64,000 bases of DNA from Bradyrhizobium sp. SZCCT0231 (GTDB lineage Bacteria; Pseudomonadota; Alphaproteobacteria; Rhizobiales; Xanthobacteraceae), in assembly GCF_018130245.1 (NCBI RefSeq), contig NZ_JAFCKP010000006.1:124001-188000 (forward strand), given 5' to 3'. The position numbers and the translations under genes are program-made. This document shows, one piece after another, positions 19,064-27,119 of the stretch. The notes beneath the pieces are model-generated. The model was not told the DNA's origin, searched no databases, and worked only from the letters and a program-made list of their open reading frames with translations. Every line of letters begins with the position of its first letter. Within the stretch, counting starts at the first letter, position 1.

Positions 19064-19082
19064 TATAACGCCTTGCGTTATA
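19064..19082. promoter_or_regulatory. higBA operator palindrome
   Basis: Perfect 8-bp inverted repeat TATAACGC-N3-GCGTTATA ending 7 bp before the higB start. Its position and form fit the operator bound by HigA-type antitoxins for autorepression. Confidence 0.75.
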
Positions 19083-19089
19083 CACAGAC

Positions 19090-19371
19090 ATGATCCAGAG
19101 CTTCGCCAACTCCGAGACAGAGTTGATCTGGTCCGGCCGGCGAAGTCGAAAACTGCCGCCCGACATCCAGAATGTGGCTTTGCGAAAACTGCGCTTGTTG
19201 AACCAGGCACGGGTGTTGGCTGATCTCAAGGTTCCTCCGGGCAACCGGCTGGAAGCCCTCAAAGCCGACCGCGAAGGTCAGCACTCGATCCGGATCAACG
19301 ATCAGTGGCGCATCTGTTTTGTGTGGGATGAAGGAGGACCGAGAGATGTCGAAATCGTCGACTACCACTAG
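19090..19371 (+). CDS. higB: HigB-type toxin (RelE superfamily)
   Basis: 93 residues of the HigB/plasmid-maintenance killer family: 'FANSETELIWSGRRSRKLPPDIQNVALRKLRLLNQARVLADLKVPPGNRLEALKADREGQHSIRINDQWRICFVWDEGGPRDVEIVDYH'. The pattern 'LEALKGDRxGxxSIRINDQWRICF' is diagnostic. Ribosome-dependent mRNA cleavage is known for the family. It precedes and overlaps its antitoxin (toxin-first order, typical of higBA). Confidence 0.94.
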   Translation: MIQSFANSETELIWSGRRSRKLPPDIQNVALRKLRLLNQARVLADLKVPPGNRLEALKADREGQHSIRINDQWRICFVWDEGGPRDVEIVDYH

Positions 19372-19666
19372 GAATGGGCTCCTCCGCAATCCCCATCCCG
19401 GCGAGATCCTGCTGGAGGAGTTTTTGAGGCCGATGGAGCTCAGCCAGAACGCGCTGGCGCGGGCCGTGCGTGTGCCGCCGCGACGAATCAACGAGATCGT
19501 CCTCGGCAAACGCGACATCACGGCCGACACCGACCTGCGGCTCGCCCGCTATTTTGGTCTGTCGGAGGGCTTTTTCCTAGGGCTCCAGATGGACTACGAT
19601 CTGATGCAGCGGCGGCGTGAGATTGATCGCGACCTCAAGGCCATCCGGCCTCGCGCGGCGGCCTAA
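19346..19666 (+). CDS. higA: HigA-type antitoxin (XRE family)
   Basis: 106 residues from ATG 19346, preceded by 'aaggagga'; it overlaps the end of higB by 26 nt. The helix-turn-helix is 'HPGEILLEEFLRPMELSQNALARAVRVPPRRINEIVLGKRDITADTDLRLARYFGLSEGFFLGLQMDYDL', the classical HigA/VapI layout. It should neutralise HigB and bind the palindrome at 19064-19082. Confidence 0.94.
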   Translation: MSKSSTTTRNGLLRNPHPGEILLEEFLRPMELSQNALARAVRVPPRRINEIVLGKRDITADTDLRLARYFGLSEGFFLGLQMDYDLMQRRREIDRDLKAIRPRAAA

Positions 19667-19678
19667 CGGACACGGCCC

Positions 19679-20176
19679 ATGTCCAAATCAGGTCCCATCT
19701 TCAAGCCCGGCCCCATCAGCGCCAAGCCGCTGTCGATCCTGCTCAACGACGTCTTTGCGGAGGCCTATGCCAAGCAGGGCTTTGCCGCGCGCGAGCTGGT
19801 GACGCGGTGGGCGCATATTGCGGGGCCCGAGATCGCGGCCCATGCCGAGCCGCTCAAGATGCAATGGCCGCGTCCGGTGGAGGGCCAGCCGCAGGAGCCG
19901 GCGACCCTGGTGCTGCGGGTCGAGGGGCCGATGGCGCTGGAGATCCAGCACTCGGCCGACGTGATCCTGGAGCGGGTCAACCGCTTCTTCGGCTGGAGCG
20001 CGGTCGGCAAGCTCGCCTTCCGCCAGGCTCCTCTGTCGCGCGTCCGGCGCCGGGTGCGGCCCGGCCCGCCGGACCCCAAGAGCGTCGCCAAGGTGGCGGA
20101 GAGCCTGGGTGGCATCGAAGATGACGAGCTCAAGGCGGCGCTGGCGCGGCTGGGGGCCGCCATCAAGCGAAATTGA
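19679..20176 (+). CDS. DUF721 (DciA-like) protein
   Basis: 165 residues. The region 'PLSILLNDVFAEAYAKQGFAARELVTRWAHIAGPEIAAHAEPLKMQW' with the strand 'LVLRVEGPMALEIQHSADVILERVNRFFGWSAVGKLAFRQ' is the DUF721 domain, the fold shared with DciA, the replicative-helicase loader of bacteria that lack DnaC/DnaI. Whether this protein serves as DciA is an inference. Its start is 12 bp after higA, so it may be read through from that operon. Confidence 0.85.
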   Translation: MSKSGPIFKPGPISAKPLSILLNDVFAEAYAKQGFAARELVTRWAHIAGPEIAAHAEPLKMQWPRPVEGQPQEPATLVLRVEGPMALEIQHSADVILERVNRFFGWSAVGKLAFRQAPLSRVRRRVRPGPPDPKSVAKVAESLGGIEDDELKAALARLGAAIKRN

Positions 20177-20316
20177 GCCTCATTCCCCGGCCAAACTGGA
20201 GCCGTCCCTGCGGCTCGCCATTGCCTCAAACGGCGTTTCAAGCTAGCGACAGGCCGTCCGAGCGGGAACCTTGACCCGATCCTTTGGGCGAACCTTGCCA
20301 ATCCCGGGAGCCGACC

Positions 20317-20988
20317 TTGATCATCACCCGCCGCGCCTTCACCACGATGCTGTCGCTGACCGGGCTTGCCGCGGTCGCCGGGCTCTCGCCGCTGCGGTTC
20401 ATCTCTGACGCCATGATCCCTGAAGCAATGGCGCAGTCGGCCGCCGATGTCGCCAAGCCGGTGTCGCTGCCCGACATGGCGCTCGGCCCGAAGGACGCCG
20501 CCGTCACCATCACCGAATACGCCTCGATGACCTGCCCGCACTGCGCCGCCTTCAACGAGCAGGTGTTCCCGAAGATCAAGAAGGAATACATCGACACCGG
20601 CAAGGTGCGTTACATCTTCCGCGAGTTCCCGCTGGACATCAAAGCCGCCGCAGGCTCGATGCTGTCGCGCTGCATCGCCAAGGACGACGCGCCGAAATAC
20701 TTCGCCGTCACAGATATGCTGTTCCGCCAGCAGAACGACTGGGTGGTGAAGAACACCACCGAGACCCTGACGCGGATCGGCAAGCAGGCCGGCCTCACCC
20801 AGCAGCAGGTCGAGGCCTGCCTGAAGGACCAGGCGCTGCTCGACAAGATCGCCGCCGACCAGAAATATGCCAGCGACGTGTTGAAGGTGGATTCGACGCC
20901 GACCTTCTTCATCAACGGCGAGAAGATCAAGGGCGAGGCCTCGTTCGAGGAGTTCGCCAAGAAGATCAACCCGCTGCTGAAGAGCTGA
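20317..20988 (+). CDS. DsbA-family thiol oxidoreductase with twin-arginine-type leader
   Basis: 223 residues if started at TTG 20317, which has 'GGGAG' at 20306-20310; no ATG gives a complete signal. The N-terminus 'MIITRRAFTTMLSLTGLAAVAGL' has a twin-arginine-like TRRAF plus hydrophobic core, and cleavage is likely near 'AMAQS' (about 38-41). The thioredoxin domain carries the active site C73-P-H-C76 ('MTCPHCAAFNEQVFPKIKKEYI') and the cis-Pro loop 'DSTPTFFING'. This is the DsbA/BdbD-like single-domain type found upstream of smc in many alphaproteobacteria. It should oxidise periplasmic thiols. Confidence 0.9.
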   Translation: MIITRRAFTTMLSLTGLAAVAGLSPLRFISDAMIPEAMAQSAADVAKPVSLPDMALGPKDAAVTITEYASMTCPHCAAFNEQVFPKIKKEYIDTGKVRYIFREFPLDIKAAAGSMLSRCIAKDDAPKYFAVTDMLFRQQNDWVVKNTTETLTRIGKQAGLTQQQVEACLKDQALLDKIAADQKYASDVLKVDSTPTFFINGEKIKGEASFEEFAKKINPLLKS

Positions 20989-21206
20989 TTCGCTCGTCAA
21001 GATCCTGATTCGCATCTCGAAAGCCGTATCTTTCCCGGCATAAATCCCTTGGGAAAAGCGGCTTTCGCCGGTTGCCCTCGCGGCGCACCGCGGCCATTGT
21101 CCAGCCGCATGAGGCGCCTCGCGCGACTCGCCCCGGATAGCGACATTGCCTTCCATGGTATTGTCCCGGCAGGGGGATTCGCGCCTGCCAACAGAGATGC
21201 GTGCTT

Positions 21207-24200
21207 ATGAAAATCACCCGCCTGCGACTTCACGGCTTCAAGTCCTTCGTTGAGCCCACGGACTTCGTCATCGAGCCCGGCCTGACCGGCGTGGTCGGAC
21301 CCAACGGCTGCGGCAAGTCGAATCTCGTCGAGGCGCTGCGCTGGGCGATGGGTGAAACGTCCTACAAATCGCTGCGCGCCGCCGACATGGATGCGGTGAT
21401 CTTCGCCGGCTCCGGCAACCGTCCCGCGCGCAACCACGCCGAAGTGACGATGACGATCGACAATGCCGATCGCACCGCACCGGCGGCGATGAACGACAGC
21501 CAGCTGCTGGAGGTCTCCCGCCGCATCGAGCGCGAGGCCGGCTCGGTCTATCGCATCAACGGCCGCGACGTGCGCGCCCGCGACGTGCAAATCCTGTTCG
21601 CCGACGCCGCCACCGGCGCGCGTTCGCCGGCCCTCGTCCACCAGGGCAAGATCGGCGAGATCATCCAGGCCAAGCCCGAGCAGCGCCGCCGCGTGCTGGA
21701 AGACGCCGCCGGCGTCGCCGGCCTGCACGCCCGCCGTCACGAGGCCGAGCTGCGGCTGAAGGCGGCCGAAACCAACCTCACCCGCGTCGAGGACGTGATC
21801 GGCCAGCTCTCCGGCCAGATGGAAGGCCTGAAGAAGCAGGCCCGCCAGGCCGTGCGCTACCGCGAGGTCGCCGCCAAGGTCCGCAAGGCCGAAGCCACGC
21901 TGTTCCATCTGCGCTGGATCGGTGCCCATGCCGACGTCAACGAATCCGGGCAGACGCACGATCTCGCCGTGCGCGAGATGGCCGAGCGCACCCAGCACCA
22001 GGCCGAGGCCGCCCGCATCCAGGCGATCCGCGCCGCCGAAATGCCGGCGCTGCGCGATGCCGAAGCGCGCGCCGCGGCCGGCCTGCAGCGCCTGACCAAT
22101 GCCCGCGAGCTGCTTGACCGCGAGGAAGAGCGCGCCAAGGAGCGCGTCGCCGAGCTCGAGCGCCGCCTCGCCCAGTTCGAAGGCGACATTTCCCGTGCTC
22201 AGCAACAAACTATGGACGCCGACGTCGCGCTGCAGCGGCTCGACACTGAAGACGCCGAGCTGAAGGAAGAGATCAAGTCCCGCGTCGAGAAGCGCTCCGG
22301 CGTCGACGAACGCGTCGCGGAAGCCGAAGCGGTGCTGACCGAAACCGAGCAGCGCTTCGCCGAGCTCACCACCGCGCTCGCCGATCTCACCGCCAAGCGC
22401 AACCAGCTCGAGGCCAATGTCCGCACCCACCGCGACAAGCTCGCCCGGCTCGACCAGGAGATCGCGAACGTCGCCGCGGAAGAGCAGAAGCTCGCGCAGG
22501 AGACCGGCGGCTTCGGCGATCTCGACGAGCTGACCGCGCTGGTCGAGACCGCCGAGCAGACGCTGGCAGCTTCCGAAGCCGCCGCGCAGGCGAGCGAAGC
22601 TGCGCATGTCGCGGCACGCCAGACGCTGGAATCCTCGCGCTCGCCGCTGGTCGAGGCGGACAAGCGCGTGCAGCGGCTCGATACCGAGGCGCGTACGATC
22701 TCCAAGATCGTCAACGGCGAAACCAAGAATCTGTGGCCGCCGATCATCGACGGCATCACCGTCGACAAGGGCTTTGAAAAAGCGATCGGCGCCGCGCTCG
22801 GCGACGATCTCGACGCGCCGATCGATCCGTCGGCGCCGATGCGCTGGACCAATGTCGGACACACCGAGGGCGATCCCGAGCTGCCCGACGGCGCCGTGCC
22901 GCTCGCCAACCACGTGCAGGCGCCGGCCGAGCTGGCGCGCCGCCTGGCGCAGATCGGCGTGGTGCCGCGCGAGCGCGGCGCCGAGCTGGTCTCGCAGCTC
23001 AAGACCGGCCAGCGTCTGGTGTCGCCCGAAGGCGACGTCTGGCGCTGGGACGGCTTCGTCGCCGCGGCTCACGCGCCGACCGGCGCCGCCCGCCGCCTCG
23101 CCGAGCGCGCCCGTCTCGTCGACATCGAGAACGAGCTGGAGCAAGCCCGCATCGACGCGCAGATCAAGCGCCAGGCGCTGGAGAACGCCGAGTCCGAGCT
23201 GCAGATGGCGGCCAGCACCGAAGGTGCCAGCCGCGAAGCCTGGCGCGCCGCGCAGCGCGAGCTCAACGTCGCGCGTGAGCGCCATGCCACCGCCGAGCGC
23301 GAGATCAGCCGCCATGCCGCGCGCAAGGCGACGCTGTCGGAAGCGCACAGCCGCCTCGCCGCCGACCGTGCCGAAGCCGAGGCCGCCTACGAATATGCCG
23401 CAGCCGGGATCTCCGAGCTGCCGTCGAGCGAGGACACCGAGACCCAGCTCGCCGCCGTCCGCAGCGACATCGAGGGCCACCGCCGCATGGCCGCGCAGGT
23501 CCGCGCCGAGGCGCAGGCGCTGGCGCGCGAGGCCGAGCTCGCCGACCGCCGCGTGCAGGCGATCCTCGCCGAGCGCACCGAGTGGCAGAACCGCAAGGAG
23601 AGCGCGGCCTCCCATATCGACACCATCCAGGCCCGCATCGCCGAGCTCACCATCGAGCGCGGCGAGCTCGAGAACGCCCCCGCCGTGTTCGCCGAAAAGC
23701 GCAGCGCGCTGATCACCGAGATCGAATACGCCGAGAACGACCGCCGCATGGCCGCCGACGCGCTCGCCACCGCGGAAAGCGCGATGGCGGAGACCGATCG
23801 CGTCGCCAAGCTGACGCTCGAAGCGCTGTCGAGCGCCCGCGAGACCACCGCCCGTGCCGAGGAACGCATGGAGGGCGCGCGGCGCCGGCTCGAGGACATC
23901 GAGCGCGAGATCCGCGACATGCTCGAGGTCGAGCCGGAGGCCGTGGCCGGACTTGCCGAGATCGAGCCCGGCGCGGAGCTTCCGCCGCTGCACGACATTG
24001 AGGAAGACCTCGAAAAGATGCGCCGCGACCGCGAGCGCCTCGGCGCCGTCAACCTGCGCGCCGAGGAAGAGCTGCGCGAGGTCGAGACCCAGCATACCGG
24101 CCTCGTCACCGAGCGTGACGACCTGGTCGAAGCCATCAAGCGGCTGCGCCAGGGTATCCAGAGCCTCAACAAGGAGGCGCGCGAGCGGCTGCTGACCTCG

Positions 24201-24671
24201 TTCGAGGTCGTCAACAACCACTTCAAGCGCCTGTTCGTGGAGCTGTTCGGCGGCGGCGAGGCCGCGCTGCATCTGATCGAGAGCGACGACCCGCTGGAAG
24301 CCGGTCTGGAGATCATCGCCAAGCCGCCCGGCAAGAAGCCGCAGACGCTGTCGCTGCTCTCGGGCGGCGAGCAGGCGCTGACGGCGATGGCGCTGATCTT
24401 CGCGGTGTTCCTCACCAACCCCTCGCCGATCTGCGTGCTGGACGAAGTCGACGCACCGCTCGACGACCACAACGTCGAACGCTATTGCAACCTCTTGCAC
24501 GAGATGACCGGCTCGACCGACACGCGCTTCATCATCATCACGCACAACCCGATCACGATGGCGCGGATGAACCGGCTGTTCGGCGTCACCATGGCCGAGC
24601 GCGGCGTGTCGCAGCTGGTATCGGTGAGCCTGGCCGAGGCGGTGGACATTCTCGATCAGAACGTGGCGTGA
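21207..24671 (+). CDS. smc: Chromosome segregation ATPase SMC
   Basis: 1154 residues from ATG 21207; a GTG two codons upstream is less likely. Walker A 'GPNGCGKSNLVEALRWAMGE' is at about 31-50, long coiled-coils at about 170-500 and 640-960, and a hinge at about 510-620 ('NLWPPIIDGITVDKGFEKAIGAALGDDLDAPID'). The ABC signature and Walker B are at the C-terminus ('LSLLSGGEQALTAMALIFAVFLTNPSPICVLDEVDAPLDDHNVERY'). It is the ATPase core of the condensin-like complex; ScpA/ScpB are not in the window. Length is typical. Confidence 0.97.
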   Translation: MKITRLRLHGFKSFVEPTDFVIEPGLTGVVGPNGCGKSNLVEALRWAMGETSYKSLRAADMDAVIFAGSGNRPARNHAEVTMTIDNADRTAPAAMNDSQLLEVSRRIEREAGSVYRINGRDVRARDVQILFADAATGARSPALVHQGKIGEIIQAKPEQRRRVLEDAAGVAGLHARRHEAELRLKAAETNLTRVEDVIGQLSGQMEGLKKQARQAVRYREVAAKVRKAEATLFHLRWIGAHADVNESGQTHDLAVREMAERTQHQAEAARIQAIRAAEMPALRDAEARAAAGLQRLTNARELLDREEERAKERVAELERRLAQFEGDISRAQQQTMDADVALQRLDTEDAELKEEIKSRVEKRSGVDERVAEAEAVLTETEQRFAELTTALADLTAKRNQLEANVRTHRDKLARLDQEIANVAAEEQKLAQETGGFGDLDELTALVETAEQTLAASEAAAQASEAAHVAARQTLESSRSPLVEADKRVQRLDTEARTISKIVNGETKNLWPPIIDGITVDKGFEKAIGAALGDDLDAPIDPSAPMRWTNVGHTEGDPELPDGAVPLANHVQAPAELARRLAQIGVVPRERGAELVSQLKTGQRLVSPEGDVWRWDGFVAAAHAPTGAARRLAERARLVDIENELEQARIDAQIKRQALENAESELQMAASTEGASREAWRAAQRELNVARERHATAEREISRHAARKATLSEAHSRLAADRAEAEAAYEYAAAGISELPSSEDTETQLAAVRSDIEGHRRMAAQVRAEAQALAREAELADRRVQAILAERTEWQNRKESAASHIDTIQARIAELTIERGELENAPAVFAEKRSALITEIEYAENDRRMAADALATAESAMAETDRVAKLTLEALSSARETTARAEERMEGARRRLEDIEREIRDMLEVEPEAVAGLAEIEPGAELPPLHDIEEDLEKMRRDRERLGAVNLRAEEELREVETQHTGLVTERDDLVEAIKRLRQGIQSLNKEARERLLTSFEVVNNHFKRLFVELFGGGEAALHLIESDDPLEAGLEIIAKPPGKKPQTLSLLSGGEQALTAMALIFAVFLTNPSPICVLDEVDAPLDDHNVERYCNLLHEMTGSTDTRFIIITHNPITMARMNRLFGVTMAERGVSQLVSVSLAEAVDILDQNVA

Positions 24672-24675
24672 TAGC

Positions 24676-24820
24676 TCGGTCGCGCCACACCCATTGACGT
24701 CATCATCCGCCTTGTGCGCAAATTGCGCACTGGAGCGGATGATCCAGTACGCCGCAGCTTCTCGGTTGACGGCACTGTCACGGAGTACTGGATGCCCCGC
24801 CTGCGCGGGGCATGACCGCG
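24676..24820. repeat. Palindromic intergenic element after smc
   Basis: Contains 'GCGCAAATTGCGC' (24718-24730 region), ATCCAGTAC (24742-24750) with its complement GTACTGGAT (24785-24793), and a terminal hairpin 'gccccgcctgcgcggggc'. It may double as the smc terminator. Confidence 0.6.
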
Positions 24821-24821
24821 G

Positions 24822-25793
24822 ATGCAGATCTCACCCACCCTCCCTGCCGAACTGAAAGCCGCCCTCGACGGCAAGCTCCAGGGCTTCTCGCGCACCGACG
24901 CTGCGCAGCGCTCCCAGAAAATCTCGACCACCTATCGCGCTGGTGGGGGCTCCGGCACGATCAAGTCGGAAGCCGATGCCCTCGCCTACGCGCTGGCGCG
25001 CATGCCGGCGACCTACGCGGCCGTCGCCGCAAGCCTGAACGCGCTGATTGAGATCGCACCAAGCCTCGCCCCGGAAACGCTGCTCGACGTCGGCGCTGGC
25101 CCGGGCACCGCAAGCTGGGCCGCAGCGGAGGCGTTTCCGTCACTCCAGGACTTCACCCTGCTCGACGCCAACGCCACCCTGAGCCGGCTCGCGCTCGAAC
25201 TCGCTCGCGACAGCACGCGATTGGCGGAGTGCCGCTATCTGCCTGGCGACGCCGGCGCGAACCTGGCCGAGGTCTCGCAAGCCGATCTCGTCGTCGCCAG
25301 CTACGTCATCGGCGAGCTCGGCGAGAGCGATCAACGTAAGCTTGCGGAAGCCATGTGGGCGAAGGCGCGCCACGCGCTGGTCGTGATCGAGCCCGGCACG
25401 CCCGCCGGCTACGCCCGGATCCTCGCGTTGCGCCAGCAGTTGATCGCAGCGGGTGCTTATGTCGCCGCGCCCTGCCCGCACGAAGGGCCCTGCCCGCTCA
25501 TCGCGCCCGACTGGTGCCATTTCTCCCAACGCCTGCCGCGCTCGCAGGCGCACCGCCAGATCAAGGGCGCCGAGGTGCCGTTCGAGGACGAGCGCTTCAT
25601 CTACGTCGCCCTCACCCGCACGTCACCGGCAACGCGCGCCGCGCGCGTGCTGGCGCCGCCGGATGTCGGCAAGGCCGAGATCGCGGCGAAGCTCTGCACC
25701 GAGGAAGGTGTCGCGCTGACGAAAATCCCGCGGCGCGACAAGGCTGCCTATGCCGACGCCCGGCGCTGGCGATGGGGCGATACGGCAGGCTGA
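24822..25793 (+). CDS. Rsm22-like ribosomal small-subunit methyltransferase-family protein
   Basis: 323 residues. The N-terminal helical part is followed by a SAM-binding Rossmann motif 'ETLLDVGAGPGTASWAAAEAFP' (about 85-106), the acidic strand 'FTLLDANATLSRLA' and 'QADLVVASYVIGELGE'. A Cys-rich block 'CPHEGPCPLIAPDWCHFSQRLPRS' (C-X6-C-X7-C) matches the metal-binding signature of Rsm22/METTL17, the mitoribosome small-subunit assembly factor. Bacterial members have unproven substrates. It is monocistronic behind a repeat. Confidence 0.88.
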   Translation: MQISPTLPAELKAALDGKLQGFSRTDAAQRSQKISTTYRAGGGSGTIKSEADALAYALARMPATYAAVAASLNALIEIAPSLAPETLLDVGAGPGTASWAAAEAFPSLQDFTLLDANATLSRLALELARDSTRLAECRYLPGDAGANLAEVSQADLVVASYVIGELGESDQRKLAEAMWAKARHALVVIEPGTPAGYARILALRQQLIAAGAYVAAPCPHEGPCPLIAPDWCHFSQRLPRSQAHRQIKGAEVPFEDERFIYVALTRTSPATRAARVLAPPDVGKAEIAAKLCTEEGVALTKIPRRDKAAYADARRWRWGDTAG

Positions 25794-25850
25794 TTCATCT
25801 GAGATTGAGGCAGGCTACAACTCTCGCCAACGTTGGGCTACGATCGCCTT

Positions 25851-26357
25851 ATGATCGAGCCTCACCCAGCCGTCACGGACGGCAAGCTCACATACGTTTC
25901 GCCGAAGCCCGGCTTGGGCGCAGCCATCGGCGGGATCGTGATTGCCTTCGGCTTCCTGTTGGTTTTCGCAAATGGCGTGACCGGAACGGTTACAACGCCC
26001 GGAGCTACCGCAGGAGGCGTTGTCGTCCTCGCCATCCTGACATTGATTTTTCTTTTTACGGTCATGCGACGCTGGACCGTGGAGTTCGATCTCACCGGCC
26101 AAAAGTTGACAATTTCGCAAAGCCTGCTCGGTCGCCCGAACACAATCGTATTCGCTTGTCCGCTCGACGAATGCACCCGGGTTGGAACGATGGAATACCG
26201 CAACGAGAACGGAGTTAGTTACGGTGCCTATGTCGAACTGAAGCAAGGTGGGAAATATTCCATTCCCCTGCCGAGCGGGACGTTTCGCGATGTCAGTCTC
26301 GCCGTATCGCATCTGGTGCATGCCACCGGCATTCCCAGGTTCGATACCGTGGCGTAA
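25851..26357 (+). CDS. Hypothetical two-helix membrane protein
   Basis: 168 residues from ATG 25851; a TTG at 25833 would extend it by six residues. A polar N-terminus is followed by TM helices at about 23-40 and 54-72 ('GGVVVLAILTLIFLFTV'), then a ~95-residue cytoplasmic beta-rich domain ('RRWTVEFDLTGQKLTISQSLLGRPNTIVFACPLDE') resembling small PH-like domains of membrane proteins, though I cannot name a family. Base composition is visibly less GC-rich than the neighbours. A short terminator hairpin follows. Confidence 0.7.
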   Translation: MIEPHPAVTDGKLTYVSPKPGLGAAIGGIVIAFGFLLVFANGVTGTVTTPGATAGGVVVLAILTLIFLFTVMRRWTVEFDLTGQKLTISQSLLGRPNTIVFACPLDECTRVGTMEYRNENGVSYGAYVELKQGGKYSIPLPSGTFRDVSLAVSHLVHATGIPRFDTVA

Positions 26358-26387
26358 CCGGCAGCCGCCGTCATTGCCGAAAGTTAA

Positions 26388-26404
26388 CCCCGTTCGGGGC
26401 TTTT
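26388..26404 (+). terminator. Short rho-independent terminator
   Basis: CCCCG-TT-CGGGG (26388-26399) followed by CTTTT, 30 bp after the stop of the two-helix membrane protein gene. Confidence 0.6.
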
Positions 26405-26525
26405 GCCTTGAACTCGGATGGTTCCTCATCCGACCAAGTCTTACCTCCCCTCTGCGTCGGGCTCTTATCCTGCGCCAATTTGGTCTACCCTAGCGCCCGC
26501 CTTCTTCCCTCTTCAGGAGTTCTCC

Positions 26526-27086
26526 ATGTCGACCGGCTGGATCGTTCTCGGCGTCATCGTCGTCCTCGCGCTGTTCGCCTTCAGCGCCTACAACCGCCTG
26601 GTGGCGCTGAGCCAGCGCGTCGGCCAGGCCTTTGCCGATATCGACGTGCAGCTCAAGCAGCGCCACGACCTGATCCCGAACCTGGTCGAGACCGTGAAGG
26701 GCTATGCCTCGCACGAGCGCGGCACGCTCGACGACGTCATCAAGGCGCGCAATTCGGCGATGTCGGCGCAGGGACCGGCTCAGGTGTCCGCAGCCGAGAA
26801 CCAGCTCTCCGGCGCGCTCGGCCGGCTGATCGCGCTGTCGGAGGCCTATCCGGACCTCAAGGCCAACGCCAATTTCCAGCAGCTCGCGAGCGAGCTGTCG
26901 GATCTCGAGAACAAGATCGCGGCCAGCCGCCGCTTCTTCAACAACGCTGTCCAGGAATACAATACCGGCATCCAGCAGATGCCCGCTGCGCTGTTCGCCG
27001 GCATGTTCGGCTTCACCAGGAAGGACTTCTTCGATCTCGGCACCAGCCGCACCGAGGTCGAGGCCACGCCACAGGTGAAGTTCTGA
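26526..27086 (+). CDS. lemA: LemA family membrane protein
   Basis: 186 residues from ATG 26526 ('caggag' upstream); the longer frame has no membrane logic. An N-terminal transmembrane helix (about 4-24, 'WIVLGVIVVLALFAFSAYN') is followed by the LemA coiled-coil domain: 'ALSQRVGQAFADIDVQLKQRHDLIPNLVETVKGYASHE', 'AENQLSGALGRLIALSEAYPDLKANANFQQL' and 'RRFFNNAVQEYNTGIQQMPAALFAGMFGF'. The cellular function is poorly defined. It stands 33 bp before an M48 peptidase gene, the common LemA-HtpX-type pairing. Confidence 0.95.
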   Translation: MSTGWIVLGVIVVLALFAFSAYNRLVALSQRVGQAFADIDVQLKQRHDLIPNLVETVKGYASHERGTLDDVIKARNSAMSAQGPAQVSAAENQLSGALGRLIALSEAYPDLKANANFQQLASELSDLENKIAASRRFFNNAVQEYNTGIQQMPAALFAGMFGFTRKDFFDLGTSRTEVEATPQVKF

Positions 27087-27119
27087 GGTTGAGCCGATAG
27101 GCCGGCAGGGCATCGCGTC

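Noticed and set aside
20997-24545. Very long minus-strand open frame (1182 codons) antisense to smc
   Set aside because: The plus strand encodes an unmistakable SMC with all motifs; the antisense frame is a GC-rich codon-bias shadow full of low-complexity Leu/Gly/Arg sequence.
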